64,000 nucleotides of DNA from Flavobacterium dauae (GTDB lineage Bacteria > Bacteroidota > Bacteroidia > Flavobacteriales > Flavobacteriaceae), in contig NZ_CP130821.1 of NCBI RefSeq assembly GCF_004151275.2, forward strand, positions 434,001 through 498,000, in the 5' to 3' direction. The notes under the pieces are model-generated. The model did no database searches and was not told where the DNA came from. It was given only the letters and a program-made list of their open reading frames with translations. Positions 1 to 9,613 of this stretch are shown here, piece by piece; position 1 is the stretch's first letter, and every line of letters starts with the position of its first letter. The translations under genes and the position numbers were made by a program.

Positions 1-2093
1 TTAAATTTACTTGCTTTTATATCTTGTAAAACATTTACGGCTTCGTTTAAATACATATCGTTGTTTAGGCTTTTAAACCAGCGGTTGCGTTTGTTTTGCA
101 GCACGGTGTCGTTTTTAATCAACGCTTCTTCACTTGGCAGCGATTTAAAAGTTAAATTGTTTTTGTATTTTTTCAGAACATTAAATTTTTTCGATTGTTC
201 TTCTAATTGTTTTGATTTTGCAAGATATTCTTCATATTCTAACGGAAACGTATTGTCGTCTTGTTGTTCTTTTACCCATTGTGCACTTTCGTCTAACAAC
301 TTAAATTCGTTATCTGTGGCAACGCGTTGTTTGCTTTTTTCGATAATCGGTGCAAAATTAAAATTAAATGTGTTATAACGGGCTTTTGCAATTTTATCCC
401 ACTGCATCGCATTGTCGTTATCGCGTTCGCCTGTGTCAATATACAAGAAACGGTCTGGTAAAACAATATCGCTTTCAACACCTTTTAATTGGGTGGATCC
501 TCCATTTACACGGTAGAATTTCTGAGTGGTGAATTTCATCGCACCCAAATCGCCAATTTCTTTATTGCTAAAACGGTTCAGATCGATTAAATTTTGAACA
601 GTTCCTTTTCCGTAAGAATGTTTAGAACCTAAAATCAGTCCACGATTGTAATCCTGAATAGCAGCAGCAAAAATTTCAGAAGCCGATGCCGAATAATTGT
701 TGATTAAAACCACTAACGGTCCGGTCCATTGTGTTTTATTGTCGCGGTCGTACAGTACATCATTTGATCCTGATTTAGTTTTTACCTGAACTACCGGTCC
801 TTGCGGAATAAACAAGCCCACCATATCTACCACGGTTTGTAACGATCCGCCGCCGTTGTTGCGTAAATCCATTACAATACCTTCAATGTTTTGCTCTTTT
901 AAATGTTCAATTTCTTTGGCAACATCTTTAAAAGCATCGCGGTTTTCTTTATTTTCAAAATTGATATAGAATTTAGGTAAATGAATAATTCCGAATTTGC
1001 CCTGTGGGGTTTCAATAACCGACGATTTGGCAAAAGTATCTTCAATTTCAAATTCATCCCGAACAATAGAAATTACTTTTACAGAGCCATCTACTTTTTT
1101 TGTGGTTAATTTTACAATAGTGCCTTTTTTACCTTTAATCATTTTTACCACTTTCTCTAAACGCATACCGGCAATATCTACTGGTTGTTCATTGTTTTGT
1201 GCTACTTTTAAGATAATGTCGCCATTTTCTAGTTCGCCTTGTTTCATAGCAGGACCACCCGGAATAATTTCGGTAATTTCAACGGCATTGTCTTTTTTGC
1301 GAAGCTGTGCACCAATTCCTTCCATAGAACCAGACATACTTTCGTCGAATTTTTGTTTGTCGTCCGGAGCCAAATAGTTGGTGTGTGGATCAAATTGTTC
1401 CAATAGGGTATTTACATAAACCGATAGCCATTCTTCGCGTGAAATTTCATCAAAAAATTCAAAAAACTCATTCAAGGATTTTAAAGCGGTTTCACGTGAT
1501 TCTTTCTCTAATTCGGAGAACGATTTTTTAGGTTCCTTGTTTAAGGTATCGTTTTCCTGCAACTTTAATTTGTCTTCAATGCCTGATAAAACGTTTAATT
1601 TTAATTGCTTACGCCAACGTTCTCTCAGTTCTTCTTTAGATTTTGCCCAAGGTTGCTTTTCGTAATCGGTATCAATTGATTCTTTAACCGAAAAATCCAT
1701 AGGATTTGCTAAAATGTCTTTATAATACGTTTTTGCTTCTTTTAATCGAGCGGTAAACACAGAATAACTATCATTAAAAAACGTTATTTGTTGGTTTTTA
1801 AACTCATCATCCAGTTCGGTTTTGTATTTGTTCAGTCCGTCAATATCAGTTTGTAACAAATAGCGTTTGTTTCCATCTATTATTTTTAGATAATTGGTAA
1901 ATACCTTCCCGGAAAAATCATCGTTTAATTCAACAGGATGATAATGTGCGTTTTGTAAAACCAAATTTAAAACGCCCATTAAAAAAGCTTCTTTCTCCGG
2001 ATCCGGATCGTTTGATTTTTTAGATGGGATAAAACTCCACAATGCAGCTGCAAGTGCCACCACAAGTAATATTACTTTATAATTTCTCTTCAT
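1..2093 (-). CDS. C-terminal processing (tail-specific) peptidase, S41 family, 3' end cut by window edge
   Basis: This periplasmic serine protease of the Prc/Tsp/CtpA family degrades or trims envelope proteins from their C termini. The minus-strand frame stays open from the ATG at 2093 to base 1, about 697 codons, with no stop in the window. An N-terminal signal/anchor (MKRNYKVILLVVALAAALW) is followed by a long N-terminal region. A PDZ domain includes GGPAMKQG near residue 280, and the S41 catalytic core has YSASASEIFA at about 467-476 and GKGTVQ at about 495-500. The Ser/Lys dyad would be about S470/K496. Relatives of this type are only slightly longer, so few residues are missing. It is divergent from surE across a 224-bp gap. 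Confidence 0.9.
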   Translation of the reverse strand, partial: MKRNYKVILLVVALAAALWSFIPSKKSNDPDPEKEAFLMGVLNLVLQNAHYHPVELNDDFSGKVFTNYLKIIDGNKRYLLQTDIDGLNKYKTELDDEFKNQQITFFNDSYSVFTARLKEAKTYYKDILANPMDFSVKESIDTDYEKQPWAKSKEELRERWRKQLKLNVLSGIEDKLKLQENDTLNKEPKKSFSELEKESRETALKSLNEFFEFFDEISREEWLSVYVNTLLEQFDPHTNYLAPDDKQKFDESMSGSMEGIGAQLRKKDNAVEITEIIPGGPAMKQGELENGDIILKVAQNNEQPVDIAGMRLEKVVKMIKGKKGTIVKLTTKKVDGSVKVISIVRDEFEIEDTFAKSSVIETPQGKFGIIHLPKFYINFENKENRDAFKDVAKEIEHLKEQNIEGIVMDLRNNGGGSLQTVVDMVGLFIPQGPVVQVKTKSGSNDVLYDRDNKTQWTGPLVVLINNYSASASEIFAAAIQDYNRGLILGSKHSYGKGTVQNLIDLNRFSNKEIGDLGAMKFTTQKFYRVNGGSTQLKGVESDIVLPDRFLYIDTGERDNDNAMQWDKIAKARYNTFNFNFAPIIEKSKQRVATDNEFKLLDESAQWVKEQQDDNTFPLEYEEYLAKSKQLEEQSKKFNVLKKYKNNLTFKSLPSEEALIKNDTVLQNKRNRWFKSLNNDMYLNEAVNVLQDIKASKF

Positions 2094-2317
2094 AAATTGC
2101 CAAATAGCAGTCATCAATAAATTTTCAACTAAAGTAACTAAAATTTGTATTTAAAAACTATTAAAGCATAAATAAAATTTTGTTAACTGTTTTAAGCGGT
2201 ATGCTATTTTAAAGTGAGGTTCAATTAAAATTACTATTTTTACAAGGATAAATTTTTAAAGTAAAAATTTTATCAGAATATTCAGTCAGACTTTAAAAAA
2301 AGCAAATAAAAAAACAG

Positions 2318-3085
2318 ATGAAAAAACCATTGATTTTAGTTACGAATGACGACGGTATTACCGCACCGGGAATTCGTGCTTTAATTAGCATTATGAAAGA
2401 AATAGGACAGGTAGTTGTTGTGGCACCCGATAGTCCGCAATCGGCAATGGGGCACGCAATTACCGTAAACAACACCTTGTTTTTAGAACAAGTGCATATT
2501 GATAAAAGTGATGTTAAAGAGTTTGCCTGTTCGGGAACGCCGGTAGATTGCGTAAAAATTGCAATTGACCAGATTATTAAAGCAAAACCCGATATTTGTG
2601 TTTCGGGCATCAATCACGGATCTAATTCGGCTTCAAACGTAATTTACTCAGGAACAATGTCGGCAGCGGTAGAAGCTGGTATGAGCGGAATTCCTGCTAT
2701 TGGGTTTTCGTTGGGCGATTTTAGTTGGAATGCCGATTTTGAACCCATAAAAAAGTTTGTAAAACAAATTACACAGCAAACCCTAAAAAACGGATTGCCG
2801 GAAGGAGTGGTTTTAAACGTGAATTTTCCCAAGTTGGAAGAAAAAGAAATTAAAGGAATAAAAGTTTGCAGACAGGCAAAAGCCACATGGGTTGAAAAAT
2901 TTGACGAGCGTACCAATCCGCACGGAAAAAAATATTACTGGTTAACTGGCACTTTTATAAATCACGATAAAGGCGAAGATACCGATGAATGGGCATTGGC
3001 GCACGGATACATTTCTGTAGTGCCTGTACAGTACGATTTAACGGCGTATCACGCTATGCAACAACTTAACACCTGGGAATTATAA
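2318..3085 (+). CDS. surE: 5'/3'-nucleotidase SurE
   Basis: SurE is a cytoplasmic metal-dependent phosphatase that removes phosphate from nucleoside 5'/3'-monophosphates and is linked to stationary-phase survival. The protein has 255 residues, the usual length. It starts with the metal-binding VTNDDG motif (D11, D12), followed by APDSPQSAMGHAIT carrying the conserved Ser (about S42), then SGINHGSN and the YSGTMSAA stretch of the family. It is first in a tight run: its TAA shares one base with the ATG of the next gene (TAATG), so surE, the small membrane protein and lpxB are probably co-transcribed. Confidence 0.96.
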   Translation: MKKPLILVTNDDGITAPGIRALISIMKEIGQVVVVAPDSPQSAMGHAITVNNTLFLEQVHIDKSDVKEFACSGTPVDCVKIAIDQIIKAKPDICVSGINHGSNSASNVIYSGTMSAAVEAGMSGIPAIGFSLGDFSWNADFEPIKKFVKQITQQTLKNGLPEGVVLNVNFPKLEEKEIKGIKVCRQAKATWVEKFDERTNPHGKKYYWLTGTFINHDKGEDTDEWALAHGYISVVPVQYDLTAYHAMQQLNTWEL

Positions 3086-3360
3086 TGAATAAATTTTTGA
3101 AATTTTTATTGGGAACTTTTTGTGCATTGGCAATTTCGTTTATTGTAGGTTGTGTGCTTTTTAGATTGTTTACCGGAATGAATCCCTTGACCGATTGGGC
3201 TGTTTTTGTGTATAACGACGTGGCTTCTAAAGCATTTTCTATAGGTGCCATTCCAAACATAGGTCTGTTTTATTTGTTTCTTAATAAAGATAATTATTAC
3301 AGTGCCCGCGGAGTTATTTTTTCGTTTATTTTAATAGGTTTGTACATTATTTTAGGTTAA
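3085..3360 (+). CDS. Small membrane protein of unknown function between surE and lpxB
   Basis: This 91-residue protein is not recognised as a named family. It has an N-terminal hydrophobic segment (about residues 4-28), a second one around 52-67 (SIGAIPNIGLFYLFL) and a C-terminal one around 71-91, so two or three membrane helices are likely. Both its start and its stop overlap the neighbours by a single base (TAATG on each side), which argues strongly that it is a translated gene. Its place between surE and lpxB suggests an inner-membrane protein tied to envelope biogenesis, but that rests on context only. Confidence 0.8.
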   Translation: MNKFLKFLLGTFCALAISFIVGCVLFRLFTGMNPLTDWAVFVYNDVASKAFSIGAIPNIGLFYLFLNKDNYYSARGVIFSFILIGLYIILG

Positions 3361-4466
3361 TGAAATACTATATTATTGCCGGTGAGGCATCGGGCGATTT
3401 GCACGGAGCTAATTTGTTAAAAGCTCTTTTTAAAGCCGAACCTAATGCCGAAGTGCGTTTTTGGGGTGGCGATTTAATGCAGCAAGTTGGCGGAACGTTG
3501 GTAAAACATTATAAAGATTTGGCATTTATGGGCTTTGCCGAAGTAATTGCCAATTTAAGCACCATTTTTAAAAATATTGATTTTTGTAAAAAGGATATTA
3601 TAGCTTTTAATCCCGATGTGATTATTTTTATTGATTACCCCGGGTTTAATATGCGTATTGCCAAATGGGCAAAACAGCACGATTTTGATACGCATTATTA
3701 CATATCGCCACAAATCTGGGCTTGGAAAGAAGGTAGGATAAAAGCCATAAAACGCGATGTAAACCAAATGTATGTGATCCTTCCGTTTGAAAAAGATTTT
3801 TACGAGAAAAAACACCAGTATCCGGTTCATTACGTAGGGCATCCGTTGTTAGACGAAATAGAGGAATTTAAGAGAAATCAGTCGGGAGATTTTAATAAAA
3901 AGCATCGGTTAGACGATCGCCCCATTATTGCGTTATTGCCCGGAAGCCGAAAACAGGAAATCTCACGGTTGCTAACAGAAATGCTTCGTATAGTGAATGA
4001 TTATCCGCAGTTTCAGTTCGTTATTGCCGGTGCACCAAGTTTAAACGCTGCTTTTTATCAGCCGTTTATCAAACAGGAAAATGTGAAATTAATATTGAAC
4101 GATACCTATAATTTACTGAATAACGCTTATGCGGCAATTGTAACTTCGGGTACGGCAACGTTAGAAACCGCTTTGTTCAACGTGCCTCAGGTGGTGGTTT
4201 ACAAAGGCAACGAAATATCGTATCAAATTGCAAAACGAGTGATTAAACTAAAGTATATTTCGCTTGTAAATTTAATTATGGATGAACCCATTGTAACCGA
4301 ATTGATTCAAAATGAATGTAACACAGCTAATATTAAAAAAGAATTTGATAAAGTTATTAACAAAATCCATCGGGATGAAATGTTTGTAAAGTACCGAGAA
4401 TTAAGTAAAAAGTTAGGCGGTGGCGGTGCAAGTGAAAGAGTTATCAACATTCTAAAATCTTTTTAA
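3360..4466 (+). CDS. lpxB: Lipid-A-disaccharide synthase
   Basis: LpxB is a GT19 glycosyltransferase that condenses UDP-2,3-diacylglucosamine with lipid X to form lipid A disaccharide-1-phosphate at the inner face of the inner membrane. The protein has 368 residues, normal for the family. The N terminus carries AGEASGDLHGANL, the middle has YISPQIWAWKEGR and YVGHPLLDE, then LLPGSRKQEI, and near the C terminus TSGTATLETAL. It is the last gene of the surE run with a one-base overlap upstream. It shows that the organism makes lipid A. Confidence 0.97.
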   Translation: MKYYIIAGEASGDLHGANLLKALFKAEPNAEVRFWGGDLMQQVGGTLVKHYKDLAFMGFAEVIANLSTIFKNIDFCKKDIIAFNPDVIIFIDYPGFNMRIAKWAKQHDFDTHYYISPQIWAWKEGRIKAIKRDVNQMYVILPFEKDFYEKKHQYPVHYVGHPLLDEIEEFKRNQSGDFNKKHRLDDRPIIALLPGSRKQEISRLLTEMLRIVNDYPQFQFVIAGAPSLNAAFYQPFIKQENVKLILNDTYNLLNNAYAAIVTSGTATLETALFNVPQVVVYKGNEISYQIAKRVIKLKYISLVNLIMDEPIVTELIQNECNTANIKKEFDKVINKIHRDEMFVKYRELSKKLGGGGASERVINILKSF

Positions 4467-4512
4467 GAAAACTTTAGGATAATTTTAATAACCCTAAGAA
4501 AATTAAAAAACC

Positions 4513-4520
4513 TATATTTG
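4513..4520 (+). promoter_or_regulatory. Bacteroidota-type -7 box for the NlpC/P60 gene
   Basis: TATATTTG fits the Bacteroidota consensus TAnnTTTG and lies 48 bp before the ATG at 4569, in the gap after lpxB. It suggests the hydrolase gene has its own promoter. Confidence 0.6.
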
Positions 4521-4568
4521 TGATTAACCAATGCAAAGATTATAAATTCTATATCAAACTATTAATTA

Positions 4569-5177
4569 ATGAAAAATTTAGCTTTAACGTTAGTGACATT
4601 GTTTACTGTATGTTTAGGCACAGAGGTAACTGCTCAAACAAGAAAGGTTATTACCGTGACAACTACATCGCAGAAAGCAAAAGAAGAAGCTACACTTGCA
4701 AGCATTAATAAAACAATGAATGCAATTGATGATGAAATGGATAACAAAACCTTAAAGAAAACTGAAAAAACAAAGTTTTGTTATTTAACCGAACAGTTGC
4801 TTAACGTGGCTAATGATTATCAGGGAATTCGTTACCAATGGGGCGGAATGTCGCGTTCGGGTATGGATTGTTCAGGATTTGTAAAAACGGCTTTTGATCA
4901 ATTTAAAATAGACTTGCCAAGAACTTCCAGAGAAATGGCTTCACGTGGTGAACGCGTTTCTAAAAGTGAGGCTAAACCGGGCGATTTGATTTTCTTTAAA
5001 AACGGTGGTTCAAGAGTAATAAATCACGTAGGCATTGTAATTGAAGTAGATGGCGATGATCTTAAATTCATTCATTCGGCAACTTCAAAAGGTGTTTCAA
5101 TAAATTCAACGTCAGAACCTTATTACAGCAGAGGTTTTGTACAGGTAAACCGAGTTTATGACAGACAAGTATTATAG
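4569..5177 (+). CDS. Secreted C40 (NlpC/P60) peptidoglycan hydrolase
   Basis: NlpC/P60 enzymes are cysteine peptidases that cut peptide stems of peptidoglycan. The 202-residue product has a signal peptide (residues 1 to about 22, ending TAQ), a charged linker, and then the catalytic domain from about residue 75. GMDCSGF holds the nucleophile C101, NHVGIVIEV holds H153, and H169 follows in FIHSATSKG, giving the expected Cys-His-His arrangement. RYQWGGMSRSG before the Cys is typical. No SH3 or LysM domain is visible. A TAnnTTTG box upstream and a gap of about 100 bp separate it from lpxB. Confidence 0.92.
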   Translation: MKNLALTLVTLFTVCLGTEVTAQTRKVITVTTTSQKAKEEATLASINKTMNAIDDEMDNKTLKKTEKTKFCYLTEQLLNVANDYQGIRYQWGGMSRSGMDCSGFVKTAFDQFKIDLPRTSREMASRGERVSKSEAKPGDLIFFKNGGSRVINHVGIVIEVDGDDLKFIHSATSKGVSINSTSEPYYSRGFVQVNRVYDRQVL

Positions 5178-5217
5178 TTAGTTATTTAATATTCAAAAAT
5201 TTCATACCTTTAATTTT

Positions 5218-7206
5218 ATGAAAAAGGTAATGAAATATCCAATTTATCCCATTGCATTTTCATATGTTAGTGGGATTTTTTGTGGCTTTTATTTTAAGCT
5301 TCCGGATATTGTTATGCTTTTGGTTGCCGTTTTATCTTTTATAGCATTACTTTTTCTTTACATTTTGCAGCGAAATAATGGTTTTAATAATAAGTTGAAT
5401 GTATTTACCATTCTTGCTGTTTTTATTGCTTTTTCGTCGCTTGGATTTCTTTCGTACAATTTCAACAACAAGCTCGTAATTGTCGATAATCTTAATGAAA
5501 AAGAATTTACCATTAAAGTGACCGATGTTTTAAAATCGAACGCTTATTCGCATCGAATGTATGCCGATTTGGTATCTGCAAAAGAACAGCCCAAAGTTTT
5601 AGTCAGCTTCTCAAATAAAACGAATGTTCCTAAAGTTGGAAACGTTTATAAATTAGTAGGAACCATTAAAAAAGTTCCCAAACCACGAAACCTGTACGAT
5701 TTTAATTACAGCGAATATTTACGGTTAAAACACATTCATTATCAGATAATATCTTACAACCAACCTTTTAAAATTACCGAAGAAAAATCTTTTCAATCAA
5801 TTATTATTAGTGGTAGAGGTTATCTTACTGCACAGTTTTTTAAATTAGGATATTCCGAGGAAACGCAAGGTTTTATTCAGGCACTTTTGTTCGGCATTAA
5901 AACCAATTTAAACGACGAAATTCAACAACAATTTAAAGATTTCGGAATTTTGCACGTGCTTGCTGTATCGGGTATGCACGTGGTCTTGTTGTTTTCAACT
6001 ATTTCGTATGTTTTAAGAAAATTACGTGTCTCAAAAAACGTTATAACTGTAATCTTGATCATTTTTCTGTTGATTTTCAGTTTAATGGCAGGTTTTTCAG
6101 GATCGGTAGTTCGTGCATCCTTAATGTGTTTAATGACAATTATTGGAACTTTAACGGGAAGAAGAATCCATACCATAAATCTTTTGGTTGGTAGTATGCT
6201 GTTAATTCTGCTTTTTGATCCAAATTATTTGTTCGATGTCGGTTTTCAGTTAAGCTATCTTGCCGTATTTGCTATTGTGTTTTGTTATCCGGTTGTTCAG
6301 CATTACTTTACATTCAAAAACTGGATTTTAAACTATTTTGGTCAGTTGGTTGGTGTTTCTTTGGTTGCACAGTTAGGAGTTTTGCCTTTAAGTATTTATT
6401 ATTTTAAGCAGATTCCGTTGTTGTTTTTAATTGGAAATATCATTGCAATTCCAATCACATCATTCCTTCTTGTTGTGTGGTTTTTGCAGATGCTTTTAAG
6501 TTTGATTTCGGTTGAGGTATTTTCGTTTTTTACTCCGTTTTTAAGTTGGATAAGCACTTTTTGTTTTGACACTTTAAGCAGATTATCTGATTATTTTTCG
6601 GTTAAAACAATTGATTTTCATTTTGGAATCTTACAAACTATTCTGGCATTATTGATGATTTTTACAATGTTTTGGTTTTTTCAAAAAAAGCAACTGTATA
6701 AAGTTTATGTTTTCCTTTCGATCGTAGTTTTATTTCAATTGATAACCTTAAAAAATGTAATCGAAAATAAAAGTAAAGAAGAAATTGTGGTAATGAACGA
6801 TGTAGATAAAGTGGTAATCATAAACAGAGTAGGAAATCGTATAAATCAAATTGGTAATGCAGATGAGTTTACGTTGCATAGTTTGAGAAATTATGAACTA
6901 CATACCAATTCTAAAGTCGCAACTATTGATTCTTTGCAAAATTCTTTTGTATTGAAAGATAAAAAGTGGTTAATCATTGATAGTTTGGAAGTGTATCCTA
7001 AACAACAGTTTGATTATGTGGTTTTATATCAAAATCCAAAAGTTAATTTAGACCGATTGATGATCGATGTTCAACCTAAAATAATTTTGCTGCACAATGG
7101 CAATTATCAATATTTGATTGATGAGTATTCGGAATACTTTAAGAAAAGAAAAATCCCTTACTATGATATGAAAAGTAAGGGAAGTTTTGTGATAGATTAT
7201 AATTGA
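5218..7206 (+). CDS. comEC: ComEC/Rec2-family DNA uptake channel, without a metallo-beta-lactamase domain
   Basis: ComEC forms the inner-membrane channel through which single-stranded DNA enters during natural transformation. The 662-residue protein has two N-terminal membrane helices, a soluble DUF4131-like part (about 80-200), and the Competence domain with the signature FGILHVLAVSGMHVVLL near residue 240, followed by many transmembrane helices to about 510. The last 150 residues are soluble, but I see no HxHxDH motif of the beta-lactamase-like nuclease found at the C terminus of Bacillus-type ComEC. The 3' end overlaps the convergent thioredoxin gene by 10 bp. Confidence 0.93.
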   Translation: MKKVMKYPIYPIAFSYVSGIFCGFYFKLPDIVMLLVAVLSFIALLFLYILQRNNGFNNKLNVFTILAVFIAFSSLGFLSYNFNNKLVIVDNLNEKEFTIKVTDVLKSNAYSHRMYADLVSAKEQPKVLVSFSNKTNVPKVGNVYKLVGTIKKVPKPRNLYDFNYSEYLRLKHIHYQIISYNQPFKITEEKSFQSIIISGRGYLTAQFFKLGYSEETQGFIQALLFGIKTNLNDEIQQQFKDFGILHVLAVSGMHVVLLFSTISYVLRKLRVSKNVITVILIIFLLIFSLMAGFSGSVVRASLMCLMTIIGTLTGRRIHTINLLVGSMLLILLFDPNYLFDVGFQLSYLAVFAIVFCYPVVQHYFTFKNWILNYFGQLVGVSLVAQLGVLPLSIYYFKQIPLLFLIGNIIAIPITSFLLVVWFLQMLLSLISVEVFSFFTPFLSWISTFCFDTLSRLSDYFSVKTIDFHFGILQTILALLMIFTMFWFFQKKQLYKVYVFLSIVVLFQLITLKNVIENKSKEEIVVMNDVDKVVIINRVGNRINQIGNADEFTLHSLRNYELHTNSKVATIDSLQNSFVLKDKKWLIIDSLEVYPKQQFDYVVLYQNPKVNLDRLMIDVQPKIILLHNGNYQYLIDEYSEYFKKRKIPYYDMKSKGSFVIDYN

Positions 7207-7652
7207 GGTAATAAATCTTCAGGGGTTTTATATCCTAAAATATCTTTTATTTTTTTACCGTCTGCATCAAGAATAATCATATTTGGATAGGCTTGCACTC
7301 CAATAAATGCTGCAAATTCGTGAAAACCGTTTCTGGAATTTTTACGAGCTTCTTGGTAACCAGGATTTTTGTATAATTTTCCGCCAAATTGAATTTCTTC
7401 GTTTCCTTCGGCATTAAATTTTACAGGGTTGTATTTTTTATTGATTACTTCTGCAACTTTAGGATCCGAAAAAGTATTTTTATCTAACATTTTACATGGA
7501 CCACACCAAACAGTGTAGGCATCAATAAAAATAGGTTTTTTGTTTTTTTTCTGTGCTGCAACGGCATCTTTCATGCTCATCCATTTAATTTCCTGAGCCT
7601 GGCTAACAAAACAAGCCATAGTAAATAATACTAATAATATGCTTTTTTTCAT
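7197..7652 (-). CDS. Secreted thioredoxin-fold protein (WCGPCK)
   Basis: This 151-residue protein has a signal peptide (MKKSILLVLFTMACFVSQAQ) and a thioredoxin-like domain. The active site WCGPCK has C50 and C53, and the cis-Pro region is YPNMIILDADG. FIDAYTVWCGPC before the active site resembles the DUF255/thioredoxin_7 group that acts in the periplasm. It probably reduces or isomerises disulfides in exported proteins; the specific partner is unknown. It lies tail to tail with comEC (10-bp overlap), and a terminator hairpin separates it from the transporter gene upstream. Confidence 0.9.
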   Translation of the reverse strand: MKKSILLVLFTMACFVSQAQEIKWMSMKDAVAAQKKNKKPIFIDAYTVWCGPCKMLDKNTFSDPKVAEVINKKYNPVKFNAEGNEEIQFGGKLYKNPGYQEARKNSRNGFHEFAAFIGVQAYPNMIILDADGKKIKDILGYKTPEDLLPQL

Positions 7653-7684
7653 TGTTTAAAAATTAATTATGTAAATATAAAAAA

Positions 7685-7710
7685 AATCCGATAGCAAAAA
7701 CTATCGGATT
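7685..7710 (-). terminator. Intrinsic terminator after the first POT transporter gene
   Basis: AATCCGATAG and CTATCGGATT form a perfect 10-bp stem with a 6-base loop, flanked by A/T runs. It ends the minus-strand transcript of the 7733-9541 gene before the thioredoxin gene begins. Confidence 0.8.
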
Positions 7711-7732
7711 TGTTATTTTCAAAAAGTGTGCC

Positions 7733-9541
7733 TTATTTAACGCCGTGCATTAGTTTCTTTAATAAAGGGTTTAACGCCATAACAATTAAACCTGCTACAA
7801 TTGGTACAATTGTAAAGATTAAGAAGAATGTTGATAATGAATATTCTTTTGTAATATTATCTATTTGTCCACCTAATAATGCTGCTAATTTGTTTCCTAT
7901 AGCAATAGCCAAGTACCACATGCCAAACATAAAGGCAATCATACGTGCTGGTACCAATTTAGATACATAAGACAAGCCAACTGGCGATAGGCATAGTTCG
8001 CCTAAAGTATGAAATAAATAAGCAAGAATTAACCAAATCATACTTACTTTAACTCCTTCTGTGATACCGTGCGAACCATAAGCTAATAACCCAAAACCAA
8101 TAGCCATAATAATTAATCCCATGCCGTATTTTACAGCAGCGGGAGGATTAAATTTAGAATCCCATATTTTTGATACCGAAGATGCAAAAGCAATAATAAA
8201 GAACGAGTTTAAAATAGAGAACCATGTAGGATCGATCTCTGAAGCCGATTTACTAAATTCGTTATTTAACATCCAAATAGCAACTGCCCAAACACCTAAA
8301 AATGTTATAATTAAAACAATGTTTGTAACTGCGGCTTTTTTCCAAGTTTGTTTAGCTAATAAAAACAGTACCCATGAGATAAATAGTAAAGGAACAATAG
8401 TTAACAGCGTGTTTACAATGTTAAAAACAGTTAACGAGGTTCCTTCTAAAGAACGATCCACACTGTCGCGAGCGAAAAGAACCAACGATGATGCTGCTTG
8501 TTCAAAACTCATCCAGAAAAATATGGTAAAGAACGCAAAAATAATTACAGCGATCATTCGGTCGCGAATTACTTTTTCATAGCGTACAAGACGTGAAATA
8601 ATAAGACCAATAAAAACGATTAAGCCTAAAATTACCAATAAATACATACCGCGAACGGTATCTAAACCTAAAGAAGATAAGTCAAAACTTGGTAAAAAAT
8701 CAATGCCACCAATAACATATAAAGGTGCGTCAAAAGCAAATAATAAACCTACTATTGTTGTAAAAGCAATTAAAACATAATCTAATGTTGAGAATGGATT
8801 TCTTTTGTTGTCCTTAACTCTTTCTACATAATCATCATCAGATTCTCCGTCTTTTTTATTTAAATCTATAACATCTGTTTTATTTGCTTCTTTTTTTGGA
8901 ACTTCGCCAATAGTTCCAAACAACGGTTTTGCTAACCAAAACTGTAACGTACCTAAGCCCATAAAAACAGCGGCTAATCCAAAACCATAGTGCCATCCCA
9001 TTTCTCTTGCTAAATAACCGCAAAGCATCATTCCAAAGAATGCACCAGCATTTACACCCATATAAAAAATTGTATAAGCACCATCTTTTTTTTCAGGGAA
9101 CGATTTATACATTTCAGACAAAATAGAAGTCATATTTGGTTTAAAAAATCCCGTACCTATTACCAAACATAGTAAACCAAAATACAATGCTGTTTCAGAA
9201 TCAAAAAACATAATAACGTGTCCCATGGTCATTACAAGTGAACCAATTACTACTGCCCAGCGGTACCCTATGAATCTGTCTGCAATAATACCCCCGAATA
9301 TAGGAGTAATATATAAAAGCATTGCGTATGTAGAATATAATGCACCAGCATGTTCTGCTGTCCACCCCATTCCAGGATTATTACCAGTTAATGCAGCGGT
9401 TAAAAATAGAACAAGTAGAACCCTCATTCCGTAAAACGAAAAACGTTCCCACATTTCAGTAAAGAAAAGAACGAATAATCCGGCAGGATGTCCTAAAACA
9501 TTTGATTTAAAAAAATCTGGATTAGCTGTTTCTGTTGCCAT
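7733..9541 (-). CDS. POT/PTR2-family proton-coupled oligopeptide transporter
   Basis: This inner-membrane symporter imports di- and tripeptides with protons. The 602-residue protein has the POT N-terminal signature FFTEMWERFSFYG (ExxERF motif for proton coupling) in helix 1, then GGIIADRFIGYR and FYMGVNAGAFFG, and about 14 hydrophobic segments. A soluble loop rich in Lys, Asp and Glu (about residues 218-250) divides the two halves. The end LNPLLKKLMHGVK closely matches the third transporter of this block, so these two are likely paralogues. It is the last of three consecutive POT genes on the minus strand. Confidence 0.95.
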   Translation of the reverse strand: MATETANPDFFKSNVLGHPAGLFVLFFTEMWERFSFYGMRVLLVLFLTAALTGNNPGMGWTAEHAGALYSTYAMLLYITPIFGGIIADRFIGYRWAVVIGSLVMTMGHVIMFFDSETALYFGLLCLVIGTGFFKPNMTSILSEMYKSFPEKKDGAYTIFYMGVNAGAFFGMMLCGYLAREMGWHYGFGLAAVFMGLGTLQFWLAKPLFGTIGEVPKKEANKTDVIDLNKKDGESDDDYVERVKDNKRNPFSTLDYVLIAFTTIVGLLFAFDAPLYVIGGIDFLPSFDLSSLGLDTVRGMYLLVILGLIVFIGLIISRLVRYEKVIRDRMIAVIIFAFFTIFFWMSFEQAASSLVLFARDSVDRSLEGTSLTVFNIVNTLLTIVPLLFISWVLFLLAKQTWKKAAVTNIVLIITFLGVWAVAIWMLNNEFSKSASEIDPTWFSILNSFFIIAFASSVSKIWDSKFNPPAAVKYGMGLIIMAIGFGLLAYGSHGITEGVKVSMIWLILAYLFHTLGELCLSPVGLSYVSKLVPARMIAFMFGMWYLAIAIGNKLAALLGGQIDNITKEYSLSTFFLIFTIVPIVAGLIVMALNPLLKKLMHGVK

Positions 9542-9613
9542 TAATATAATTTTATTGTTTTTATTAAAAGAGCTGAAAGATACTTAATTTATTTAATTTA
9601 TAAGCGTTGTAAA

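Noticed and set aside
61..1377. Plus-strand open frames at 61-378 and 997-1377
   Set aside because: They are antisense shadows of the S41 peptidase gene, which has all family motifs on the minus strand.
4520..4708. 62-residue plus-strand open frame
   Set aside because: It overlaps the signal peptide region of the NlpC/P60 gene in another frame and has no protein-like pattern.
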